Of a DNA stretch of 64,000 nt, positions 53,321 through 63,634 are shown one piece after another; position 1 is the stretch's first letter, and each line of letters opens with the position of its first letter. The stretch comes from Chamaecyparis obtusa (lineage: Eukaryota > Streptophyta > Pinopsida > Cupressales > Cupressaceae). A model generated the notes under the pieces. The model worked only from the letters and a program-made list of their open reading frames with translations, was not told the DNA's origin and did not search any database. A program made the position numbers and the translations under genes. Location of the stretch: assembly GCA_027943335.1 (NCBI GenBank), contig BSBK01006021.1:2355501-2419500 (forward strand), given 5' to 3'.

Positions 53321-55005
53321 TGTAATGTCCCCTTTCCAGAGCATAATTTAATGATAATAGAAATTAAATATAAGATTAAATAATTAAATAATAGAAAAAC
53401 ATAATAAAATAAATATAATTATAAATAAATCATAATAATAAATTATAATAATGGAAGAATATATTGTTAATAATATTACATATAATATTATTAATAAATA
53501 AATATAATAATTATAAAATAAATAATATTATAATTCCTAAATAAATAATAATAGATATGAAGTAATAAATAATAAATGTGATTATAATATGAGGAAGGGA
53601 ATAGCGGCATGCTATGGGGAAGGGGAGAAGTCTATCGATGGATTGGACGGAGATATCGGACAGGGAAGACATTAGATCAAATAGCGTCAAGATAAACGGC
53701 CTTAGCAACAACCATAGAATAGCCAGTGAACATGTATGAACATTCACGCACAGCCATCGGTGGTTACAAATTTAAGACGACACCAAGGAGAAGAGGAGAA
53801 TAGGAAACATCGTATGGAAAGAAAAACAAATTTCCATCATACCTGAATATACAGTCAGTGATTGGATAACTCAATCAACAGTATTTATTCCTATATTCCT
53901 TCAATGCTCAAGTAATCCTTAGCCGTCGATATGTCATGAAGGGAATTACCTTCAGATAGTCAGTGGAAAGTCAAAGGAGAAGAATTTCCATATTACATAA
54001 TTCAAAGATATATGTTCTCCGACTTAGCCATAAGGAGATTCATATAAGCGGTTCTCATACGTTGACATGGCAAGGAAGAGTGTCGCTATAGATCATAAAG
54101 TATAATGACTCAATCAAAATAGAATCTCATTACATTAAGGAAGCGGAACCAAGAATCCTAAGAAGACCGACAGAGGTAAGAGAAGGGAATTATTACATCG
54201 AAAGGTCCAGACGACAATAATCAGGTTCAAGTGCCATCATTCAAACCAAGAGCTCGACAATCAATGGTTCAATGTCCTGAATCAATAAAGCGACAATGAG
54301 AGTATTTGGAAATACGAACCACCCAAGCATGAGGGATTCCACTCATCATTAGGAGAATAGATTTGTATGTTATAAAGGAAGCTATTTAATATGAAGACAT
54401 CACCTATTGAGTCTTTGTTATTTGTAGGGACCAGCTATTCCAGATGTTAAGCTAGTATCCACCAAAACGAACTACCAGAAGCATTGGCAATAGAAATGGT
54501 AGACTACCATCATTGAGAGCTTTGGCAGTGATCTGGCATTGTGGTGACCTGAGCAAAGGAAGCGACACACATATATTCGAGAAGACTTAATATGATCACA
54601 TGTTTAAATAATTCAATAATTGATGAGTAAAATTCATAAAGTATCGATTCAAGCCAATAATAATGCAAACATTGTTAAAGTAAGGCCAACAATTATTGAC
54701 AAAGGAACGGTTCTAGAGGATCATACCAAACAACTAAAGTCATCAAACAAGTACTCTACTATAGTATTAATATGGGCTATAATATTGAGATCAGAAATAT
54801 GTAAACATATATAAATAAATCTATATATATATATATATGAATCAAACCATTTATATATATGTATTGATGGAATTGAAGGTAGCAAGATGATTTTGATGTA
54901 ATTTCCACTAAATAGTTCAATTGAAAATATCTGTTGGCGCAACTCTAAAGGAAATTGAAGTAGTTTTCCTATCATCATCAGGGAATCTTGATAGGGGACA
55001 TTACA
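53321..55005 (+). mobile_element. solo LTR (gypsy-type termini), 1685 bp, 5-bp TSD
   Basis: Starts TGTAATGTCCCC and ends GGGGACATTACA (perfect 12-bp inverted termini), flanked by CCTAG at 53316-53320 and 55006-55010. No PBS, PPT or coding sequence inside. This is the expected product of recombination between the two LTRs of an element. The termini equal those of gypsy element E (LTR start TGTAATGTCCCC) and the end of the LTR of H, but the interior does not obviously align with either. Strand is arbitrary. Confidence 0.92.
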
Positions 55006-55010
55006 CCTAG

Positions 55011-55422
55011 AGTGCAATTTATATATCCAAGGAGTAAAACTAGATGTGTATTTATCATCTAAGTTGATAGTGTGATTTGTTGTGCTTCTATGTTGCTATC
55101 AAATCAAACAACATTGTATACTTGAGCTATATTATATGATTTATACTTTGAGGTAATTCTCAAGCATTCAAATTATCCATGAATTGTACAACATCTAAAT
55201 TTTTGGTTTCAATTTATTTATGGCGTCCATCTCTAATTCTAACTTTTATTTCAAAAAAATTATAGAGATTGTTGACATTACTAGTGGAGGCAATAAAGAT
55301 GAAATGGGGTAACTGAATTATCAACTCCAAGGCATAAAATATTGAAAGCAGAACAATCCCATTGGAGATACACACACATGAAATATGTCTTCAAAATCTT
55401 TTTAAAATCAACAAAGGCACAA
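55011..55422. other. unassigned spacer between the solo LTR and element E
   Basis: About 410 bp of AT-rich sequence, no gene or repeat recognised. Confidence 0.6.
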
Positions 55423-56352
55423 TGAAATATCCTTTCTAATAGATTCAATCCAAAGGCATGTAATTGCATATACTAACTTAAATCAAATTAAAGATTTAAT
55501 ATAACAATAGACTCTATCAATTTGTTCAAACGACCTTAACTGCAAACATCTTGTTTATGCAAAATTCTTACTGTAAACAACTAGAATAAGACTATATAAG
55601 AGCCAAGTATTACTGACAGAATTAAGCAATGATAGGGCAATACTTGAATGACCGCTTCCAATTTAATGCTTTCTTGCAATAAGCCTGCTTAGAAATATGA
55701 TTGTTAACACAACCCAGTTGACTACCTATGGACGATCAACCACTTAAAGCTTCCTCACTTGTAGTTGAGAATTCCTCATACACTTGCAATACCTTCCATA
55801 CAAATTCAGCTAGCCAAATCTGGCATTTGATTTCTCTTCAAACGCTAATTCTCAAAGTTGTGTAACTACCACAGCATCATCGACACATAATTCTTCACAG
55901 TTGAAGCTTGGGTGGACGTCCAAATTCTTCATTACCAAGGGTTTCGTCTTCGTAAAGTTGCAATCTTGTTGCAGAAGGAAACATAAATCAAAAGATGTGG
56001 AAAGATGCCCAACAAACCTTCAATATTGCCTTATGAAGACTTCGACATTCAAAAAAACATCACACAACCTAAAAAGCCTAGATTTCAAGCGATTTCACAT
56101 GAAGATAAGCTCGCCCTTAATTGGAAAAATACATTTGCCTTCATTAAATAAAATCACCTTAGCACAACGTAATATGCCAAGGGCCCCATCCATGACTGAA
56201 AAATAGGGACAACTTAAGTGCAATCTGAAGCATCAAACATCTCCATTTATTTAAATATCGCCCAAGTCTGGGAAATTATTTATTAAAGTAGACTTAGCAA
56301 TTTATTTAAAATATATTAAGGCGTAAGGCGTTAATCAAGAGGGGACATTACA
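55423..56352 (-). repeat. 3' LTR of element E
   Basis: TGAAATATCC ... GGGGACATTACA on the plus strand, 930 bp. Plus-strand GTCCTCCCTTCCCT (56353-56366) is the complement of the PPT AGGGAAGGGAGGAC on the minus strand. Confidence 0.9.
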
Positions 56353-56366
56353 GTCCTCCCTTCCCT
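56353..56366 (-). promoter_or_regulatory. polypurine tract of element E
   Basis: Minus strand AGGGAAGGGAGGAC directly before the LTR start TGTAATGTCCCC. Confidence 0.85.
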
Positions 56367-56390
56367 AGATTGTTAGTCCACTAGCAAGCG

Positions 56391-57560
56391 TCAATTTGGA
56401 TGATGTAGGATCTCCTTGCCGAATCGGGTAGCATCCTCAAGGGGCAAATCTTTCCATTTAATCAGATATTCCCGAACCATTTTGTTTCTCAACTTCTTCT
56501 CTCTCCAATTTGCAATGTCTTCAGGAACCAATATCCATTCCCCTTCCTCATCCAACAGGCAACTCAAAAGATGCAATGCTATGTTGTCCCAATGCCCTTT
56601 TTAGGCAAGAAACGTGGAAAATGTTATGAATTTTACTCCCTTCTGGAAGATCCAAATCATATGCAACCTCACCAATATTCTTAAGGATTTTATAAGGTCC
56701 ATAAAAATGTGGCTTCAACTTTTCCGCACTACTACTCTTCACCGTAGACTACCTGTATGGTTGTAGCCATAAGAAAACCAAATCCCCAACTTGAAATGTT
56801 CGCTCAACTCTAAGCCTGTCCGCATACATTTTTTGTTGATTTTGAGCTTGTTGGATATTATCTTTTCGCGTCTTGAGAATGTCCTGATAACCTTGAAGTG
56901 TCTCCTTTGCCCAAGGAACCCTATTGTCATCAAATGCTAAGTCTATGAAGGATAATGCTTCGTATCCATGCAAGGCCTTAAATGGAGACATGCCAATCGT
57001 CATATAATAAGTAGTATTGTAGCAATACTCCTCTAAATGCAGCCATCTAACCCAAGTCTATTGTTGTCTTGAAACATAGTTTTTGAGGTAGACTTCAACC
57101 CATTTGTTCACAATTTTTGTTTGCCCATCCATCAGGGGATGGTAGCTAGTACTTGGTGTCAATTTTGTCCCTGTCAATTGAAACAACTCCTGCCAAAACA
57201 TGTTGATAAACCTATTGTCCCAATCACTGACAATTGTCTTAGGTAGACCATGCAATCTAAACACTTCCCGGAAAAATAAATCAGCAACCTATGATGCCAA
57301 GAATCTATTGCAATGACGAAGAAATGGGAATATTTGGTCAGCCTGTCCACTACCACAAAGATACAATCTTTGCCCTAAACTCGTGGGAGTCCTATGATGA
57401 AATCCATGGACATTCCTTCCCACTTCTGTTTTAGTATGGGTAAAAGCTGCAAAAGATTTGCTGGGAAAGAGTGTTTTGACTTGTTCTGTTGGCAAGTCAA
57501 ACATTCACAGACATGTTGCACCACATCATTCTTAAGACCCTTCCTAGAAAATCTCTCCCT
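56391..57560 (-). pseudogene. gypsy E integrase with chromodomain
   Basis: Starts with the Cys part of the HHCC finger (CECLTCQQNKSKH, near 57500), then MSMDFIIGLPRV-like sequence in another frame and FVVVDRLTKYSHFF (first Asp). Next FRLHGLPKTIVSDWDNRFIN (second Asp), STSYHPLMDGQTKIVNKWVE (Glu changed to Lys: DGQTK where DGQTE is usual), MTIGMSPFKALHG and FQVGDLVFLWLQPYR. The end has HFYGPYKILKNIGEVAYDLD and HNIFHVSCLKR, then the chromodomain REYLIKWKDLPLEDATR at 56391-56450. A chromodomain steers insertion to marked heterochromatin. At least three frameshifts, plus loss of the catalytic Glu, make it inactive. Confidence 0.92.
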
Positions 57561-57836
57561 TATCTGCTAGTATGACTTGAAGAAACCTGGATGTCTAGCT
57601 AGAGGGGTGTCATGTAGTGCCCTCATAATGTTATGCTTCAAGTTAGATCAAGGTACCAAGTAAATTCTATTTTTGTAATATATCACATCCTCAATTACAA
57701 AATATCTATCACCTGCACTTGACCATCCACTAAATCACAAGCAAAAGAATTTTTAGTATATTCGGCCAGCAATTGAGATTTCCAATCAGTTGAAATCTCT
57801 GTACGTGCACAAAGAGTGGGTCTCATGGAAAGTGCA

Positions 57837-58106
57837 TCAACTACCACATTCATTTTCCCTTTGATAATTCATAGGCCTGAATCTTGCTAACCCTTTTTGT
57901 TGTCTTCCATTGAGATCCTTTTGTTCTAAAAAGTACTTCAGACTATTATGAGGAGTCCTAACAGTAAATTTTGCACCTACCAAGTATTGTTTGAACTTGC
58001 TTAGTGCGTGCATGATAGCCAACATTTCTTTGTCATAAGCGGAGTACAACTTCTCAGGATCTCTGAGCTTCCTACTTTCAAACACAATAGGATGCCCATC
58101 CTGCAT
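57837..58106 (-). pseudogene. gypsy E RNase H
   Basis: MQDGHPIVFESRKLRDPEKL, YDKEMLAIMHALSKFKQYLV and FTVRTPHNSLKYFLEQKDLN: RNase H domain of Ty3/gypsy pol (normally P-x-A-F-x-S-R-K-L ... Y-x-x-x-E-K-E-M-L-A-I ... T-D-H). H of TDH is kept, D is replaced by P. The N-terminal boundary is altered by the duplication just upstream. Confidence 0.88.
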
Positions 58107-58760
58107 TAAAACTGCTCCAATTCCCTACCCCGAAGCATACACTCAACAATAAATGGCTTTGTGAAATCAGGAAGTGCCAACACTGGGCATATGCTCATAA
58201 TTTCTTTGAGTTTGTCAAATGTAATTTGTGCCTCTGTAGACCACTAAAATGCCCCCTTCTTAGTACGATCGGTTAAGGGAGAGGCTAACTGGGAGAAACC
58301 TCGAACAAACCTTCTATAATAGCAACATAAACCCAAGAATCCTCTCAAATCAGTTATGTTCTTAGGAGGCAGCCAGTCCATAATTACTTGTATTTTCTCT
58401 TGGTGTACCTTAACCCCTTCAATTCCTATCCTGCATTAAAACTGCTCCAATTCCCTACCCCGAAGCATACACTCAACAATAAATGGCTTTGTGAAATCAA
58501 GAAGTGCCAACACTGGGCATATGCTCATAATTTCTTTGAGTTTGTCAAATGTAATTTGTGCCTCTGTAGACCACTAAAATGCCCCCTTCTTAGTACGATC
58601 GGTCAAGGGAGAGGCTAACTGGGAGAAACCTCGAACAAACCTTCTATAATAGCAACATAAACCCAAGAATCCTCTCAAATCAGTTATGTTCTTAGGAGGC
58701 AGCCAGTCCATAATTATTTGTATTTTCTCTTGGTGTACCTTAACCCCTTCAATTCCTATC
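58101..58760 (-). repeat. in-frame 330-bp tandem duplication in gypsy E pol
   Basis: Segments 58101-58430 and 58431-58760 differ at about three positions. Length 330 = 110 codons, so the frame is kept. The duplicated unit covers the RT thumb/connection (KVHQEKIQIIMDWLPPKNIT, DLRGFLGLCCYYRRFVRGFS) up to the start of RNase H. The segment ends share a short TATCC/CATCC overlap at the junction. Confidence 0.95.
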
Positions 58761-59611
58761 ACATGTCCCAAAAAAAGAATTTAAGACATTTTGAATTCAC
58801 ACTTAGAAGCTTTTGCAAACAATGACTGCCTTTCCACGATACTCAGTACAACATCCAAGTGCTACAAACGCTCATCCATTGTCCTACTATAAATTAGTAT
58901 ATCATCAAAGAATACTAATACAAATTTTCTCAACTAATCACGGAAAATATGGTTCATGCAAGATTGGAATGTTGTTGGTGCATTTGTGAGTCCAAAATGC
59001 TCAAAGTGTCGATAATGAAAATGGAATGTTATTTTGTGAACGTCTTCTTCTCACACGCTTATCTGATGATAGCCTGACCATAAATCAATCTTAGAAAAGA
59101 ACACTGAACCATGCAACTCATCCAGCAGCTCATCTATCCTGGGAATGGGGTATCTATTCTTCATAGTCCTCTTGTTTAGCACTCTATAATCTATACACAT
59201 GCGCAATGTTCCATCTTTTTTCTTGACCAGCACTACAAAAGAAGCAAAAGGACTGGAACTTGGGCGTATGTGTCCCATTTTCAGCAACTCTTTGATTGTT
59301 TTTTCAATTTCCTCCTTGAAATGACAAGGATGCATGTAAGGTGTTGTGATAACCGGTTTTGAACCTTCTTCTAACTCAATCACATGTTCAAATCCTCTAT
59401 CAGGTGGACGTCCAGGAAGAATATCCCCAAATACTGCACCATGTTTATCTGACATAGATTGGATATCCACATGGTAAGAGGGTTCATTATTTGTGGTAGA
59501 CTTATTGGAAACAAAGCAACGGGTTGCCCATTCTACATCATTATGCATGAAGAAAGCTCCCATTCTTCTAGCTGAAACTACCCTTGGACCACCATCTGCC
59601 ATAGCTTTCAA
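58761..59611 (-). pseudogene. gypsy E reverse transcriptase
   Basis: Open piece 59051-59611: [80 protein letters not shown] and [12 protein letters not shown] (first catalytic Asp), then a stop. Further on HFEHFGLTNAPTTFQSCMN and VLVFFDDILIYSRTMDE (catalytic DD) are visible with more stops. Standard Ty3/gypsy RT order. The FFDDILIYS motif is intact. Confidence 0.93.
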
Positions 59612-59662
59612 TATTGTTTTCTTACCCTCAACTGTAAACTTCAGTTACATATGTTTGAAGTC

Positions 59663-60193
59663 CTAAACATATCTCTCTAATGACTCAAGCCACTGAAGTC
59701 CCAAAATGGCATCAACATTGCTAAGACCAAGAACATAGAAATCTCGTGTCAATGTGTAATCCCCCATTTGAATTTTCAGTTGTGGTATTACACAGTTACA
59801 ACTCAGGGGAAAACCATTTGCAACAATGACATTAAATCCAGGTAACTCTTTTGCCTGAAGTCCATGTCTACTAACTAAACCCTCATTAATAAAGTTATGT
59901 GTAGCACCGTTGTCCACTAAACATACCATTCGTTGTCCTTTTAGAACTCCTTTCAGCCTAAAAGGTCTAACACAGGGAATTCCAGATAAAGTGGCAATAT
60001 GTAGGTCCCCTCTAATAGTAGTATCCTCCAATTCTATCTGTTGGGGCTGAATTTCCTGCGCAACATCCTCCTCAAGGCTGTCCTCCTGCTCATCATGATC
60101 CTCCTCTCCTGGATGAACCTCAATCAGATGTAACTTGCCTTTCCCAAGGTAGTTGTGTCCTGGTACCCACGGCTCCTTACAAGGCAAGCACAA
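59663..60193 (-). pseudogene. gypsy E zinc knuckle and aspartic protease
   Basis: The open 176-codon piece begins with CLPCKEPWVPGHNY, the C-x-x-C-x-x-x-W-x-P-G-H-x-C knuckle of plant chromoviruses with the last Cys replaced by Tyr. An acidic linker follows, then protease: CLVDNGATHNFINEGLVSRH (DNGA where DSGA or DTGA is usual) and DAILGLQWLESL. Asn at the second active-site position may reduce activity. It would cleave Gag-Pol. Confidence 0.9.
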
Positions 60194-60363
60194 TTTTTAC
60201 CTTCGTAGTTCATTTCTGAATTCTTCTTCAGCTTGTGAAGGTATGGTCTGTCACTGATTGAAATTCATTTTTCTTTGTCGATTAACATCCAAGTCATAAG
60301 CTAACCCAATAGCATCATCTAGTGAACTAGGCCTGTGAGACTTAACCAACCCCTTCAAGCTTG

Positions 60364-61314
60364 TCACTTAACTTCCACAAAGTGCATGACAACTCTTTTT
60401 TGTGGCATATCAAAAACCATTACAGAAATCTTCTGAAACTCATTGACATAAGTTTCCAATTGTCCAACCTGTTTCTGTTGGGCCAATTCCCTGTAATGAA
60501 TTTCTCTGTCTTTCCTATCAAAACGAGTGACCAGCCTTTTAACAAATTCTTCATATGAGTGAATCATGGCATGATCCTGGGAAACTAAACCATGATGCCA
60601 CCAATCGTATGCTCCTCCCTCTAGGTGCATAGTAGCAAAACTGTATTGTCTTTTCCTCTTCCATGGGTTTGAGTGCCATGAAAGTGTCTAACTCATGAAC
60701 CCATGACCTTGCTGATATACCATCGGATCCATTAAAGGTTGGTATTGTTATTTTGTTCAAAGCATATCTATATTCCATAGGCTGAGTACCTTGTCTAACT
60801 AGACCTTTGAGCCTCTTGTCTTGCCTTTCTAGATGATTCCTTGCCTTGCCTTTACGCTAATCCATGAACTGATTTAGATTCATTACATGTCTTACATCAG
60901 TTGGTAATTGCATATATTCGTCACAAGCCGCCATAATATCTTCTGTGATATGAGTTTTTTCCTCCTCTACCTCTAGAATTAGTTCCCTCTCAATTTGTTG
61001 AGGTAAAAAGGTGAGACAATTTGGTCGATCAGACCTTGTATCTGTTCTTACAATATTAGAGGCTACTCTATCTCGGTTCTCATGCCAGCCTCACTATCAC
61101 TGTATCGGCTTCTAGACCTTCCCGACCTCAAATGTCCAACTCTCATTTGCCCCATAGTTGTGATCATGCAATCCTCGAATTGTTGCATCATCGGTTGTTG
61201 TTGTTTCATCTGTAGCTGCTGCTACTGTTGCTGCTGTTGGGCAAAAACTGTCAAGAAATCATTAAGTTGATTATTCAATTCCCTTTATGGGCTTCCATCT
61301 CTTCTTTCACCCAT
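60364..61314 (-). pseudogene. gypsy E gag
   Basis: Start MGERRDGSP at 61314, then a Gln-rich stretch (FAQQQQQQ, QLQMKQQQ at about 61190-61260). After several stops, TIPTFNGSDGISARSWVHEL (60551-60778) and MHLEGGAYDWWHHGL, SYEEFVKRLVTRFDRKDREI, YRELAQQKQVGQLETYVNEF (60364-60630) form the Retrotrans_gag domain. One frameshift separates the last two. Confidence 0.88.
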
Positions 61315-61520
61315 CTTTGCTTCAGTTGGGTTAAATTCAGCGTCTCCTAGTTAACTAGACCGACATCTTGTGTTGTATCTGTGCAGTTCAAACCCTCTGG
61401 GATACATAGAACCACTTTATACCGCATGCATTGGATTAGGAGTAAAAAGCATACACAACTTTTGACATGCACCCAAAAAGACGACCTCCAATTGAAACCC
61501 CCACAGGCTAGCAGGGTTTG

Positions 61521-61534
61521 TGACTCTAATACCA
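61521..61534 (-). promoter_or_regulatory. primer binding site of element E
   Basis: Minus strand TGGTATTAGAGTCA, one base after the 5' LTR end; a mutated form of the tRNA-Met PBS TGGTATCAGAGC. Confidence 0.8.
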
Positions 61535-61535
61535 C

Positions 61536-61883
61536 TGAAATATCATTTATAATAGAATCAATCCAAAGGCATGTAATTGCATATACTAACTTAAATCAAA
61601 TTAAAGTTTTAATATAACAATAGCGTCTATCAATTTGTTCAAATGACCTTAATTGCAAACGTCTTTTTTATGCAAAGTTCTTGTTGTAAACAACTAGAAT
61701 AAGATTGTACAAGAGCCAAGTATTACTGACACAATTAAGCAATGGTAGGGCAATACTTGAATGATCGCTTCCAGTTTAATGCTTTCTTACAATAAGCCCG
61801 CTGAGAAATATGATTGTGAACACAGCCCAGTCGACTACCTATGGGCGATCAACACTGAAATCTTCCTCACCTATAGCTGAGAA
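61536..61883 (-). repeat. 5' LTR of element E, truncated by element H
   Basis: Aligns to 55423-55771. It stops at GAGAA (61879-61883), after which the sequence becomes the LTR of element H. GAGAA would be the left target duplication; the right one is outside the window. Confidence 0.88.
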
Positions 61884-62693
61884 TGTGATAGCCCTATCTG
61901 TAACAGACATTTAATAATTAAATGTAAACAATAATAAATAAATGATCGAGTGTATAGAGTTAAATAAATTGAACAATGATAATTGTCAAAATATAATCAT
62001 AGCAAAAGAAATTATTAACTAATTATCGTTCGTATTTGATAAACATGCAAAGATGTGACAATAGTCATTCCCATCAGCCACAGCTACCAAACAAATTTGG
62101 TATCGCATTCTGAAGCCACGTAGATGACACCTACCCTACACGTAGACAAGACTGGCGATAAGGAAATTAAGGTTACTTAAATCGCATCAATGTATGGTAA
62201 TTTAGGGCTTGTTTAATAAGACTTTAAATGATCGCATCACTTCTATTATCACGCACACAGCCCAGTCGACTACCTATTGGCGATCAACACTGAAATCTTC
62301 CTCACCTATAGCTGAGAATGTGATAGCCCTATCTGTAACAGACATTTAATAATTAAATGTAAACAATAATAAATAAATGATCGAGTGTATAGAGTAAAAT
62401 AAATTGAATAATGATAATTGTCAAAATATAATCATAGCAAAAGAAATTATTAACTAATTATCGTTCGTATTTGATAAACATGCAAAGATATGACAATAGT
62501 CATTCCCATCAGCCACAGCTACCAAGCAAATTTGGTATCGCATTCTGAAGCCACGTAGATGACACCTATCCTACACGTAGACAAGACTAGCGATAAGGAA
62601 ATTAAGGTTACTTAAATCGCATCAATGTATGGTAATTTAGGGCTTGTTTAATAAGACTTTAAATGATCGCATCACTTCTATTATCACGCACAC
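61821..62693. repeat. 435-bp tandem duplication across the E/H junction
   Basis: 61821-62255 is repeated at 62256-62690 (a few bases more match) with only a handful of differences. Each unit holds 63 bp of LTR E plus the first 372 bp of LTR H. Confidence 0.95.
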
Positions 62694-63589
62694 CAGCCCA
62701 AACAATAAACTATATTTCCTCCACGTAAGGCAATATTAATAGTTTAATTAGCAAATGAGATACATAAACCAAGGAACAAACAAACAGATGCTGAGGAGAC
62801 GTGTCCTTAGGCATTGCATCTTTTCATCCCTCAACAGGATATAAAGGAGCAATCACCGTCAGGAATAGGGGCAAAAAAAAAGAAGAGCATTGGAAAAAGA
62901 TAATAAGGAAAAGAATACCCATCACATCCCCAGTTCAATACCGCCGAGTGTATATACCAACGAAGGATAAGGGGAAGACATTCAATAATAAACAAAGAAT
63001 TGCAGAACAGGTGCACAGTGGGAATTATGTAAGAGTAATAGTTAGTAATACAATATTTTCACAGAAATCTCATAGTAGATATATATGAATTATTAACCAG
63101 ACTGGGCAAATAAACTGGTACGTATAGAATGAATCTGATTAGTGATATAAATAATCATAGCAAGCATTATCAATCAATAAACAACTAAATACGTATAGGA
63201 CTTGTTATTATTAAGTCTGAGGAGAAGTGCAGGGATATAATCAGGGAAAGGCCTGTGTAAATCCAGCCAACGAGTCATTTACAAGATAGGGAAGGATCAG
63301 CGTCCCTGAGTGCCTCAAACAAGTCCAAGAAAGGCTTAAGGGCTTGGATCTGAAAAACCTTGAGGAAAACCGTTGAGTTTGGTGTCAAAGCAACCGTCTA
63401 TATCTTCAACATTCTCCTAGACTCACATAATAACAAGGACGACATAGACATCTCAATCTATATATAATTTATCGTTTATCTGCAGTTGTTATCTTTTATT
63501 ATTGCATTAATTTACATAATCCAATTCCAGTATAATAAACATAGATCCAGTAATGCTTGAATTAGTTGAACTTATTTGGGGACATTACA
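61884..63589 (+). mobile_element. 5' LTR of gypsy element H (enlarged by duplication)
   Basis: Begins TGTGATAGCCC after GAGAA and ends GGGGACATTACA at 63589, followed two bases later by a PBS. Length is 1706 bp including the duplicated 435 bp; without it about 1271 bp. The left terminus TGTGATAGCCC is diverged from the TGTAATGTCCCC expected from the right end. Superfamily is inferred from the gag and from termini shared with element E and the solo LTR. Confidence 0.82.
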
Positions 63590-63591
63590 AT

Positions 63592-63603
63592 TGGTATCAG
63601 AGC
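63592..63603 (+). promoter_or_regulatory. primer binding site of element H
   Basis: TGGTATCAGAGC, two bases after LTR H. Confidence 0.92.
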
Positions 63604-63634
63604 CTTCATCCTGCCATCCTGTGGAGCATAGTTG

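Larger units (their letters stand above)
55423..61883 (-). mobile_element. Ty3/gypsy chromodomain element E, interrupted by element H
   Basis: Minus-strand element with 3' LTR at 55423-56352, then PPT, chromodomain, integrase, RNase H, RT, protease, gag, PBS, and the start of the 5' LTR (61536-61883), which is cut after GAGAA by insertion of element H. Left LTR is 930 bp; 348 bp of the right one align to it (349 bp) with moderate divergence. LTR begins TGTAATGTCCCC and ends GGATATTTCA/TGATATTTCA on the minus strand. Domain order and the chromodomain place it in the chromoviruses. Confidence 0.93.
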
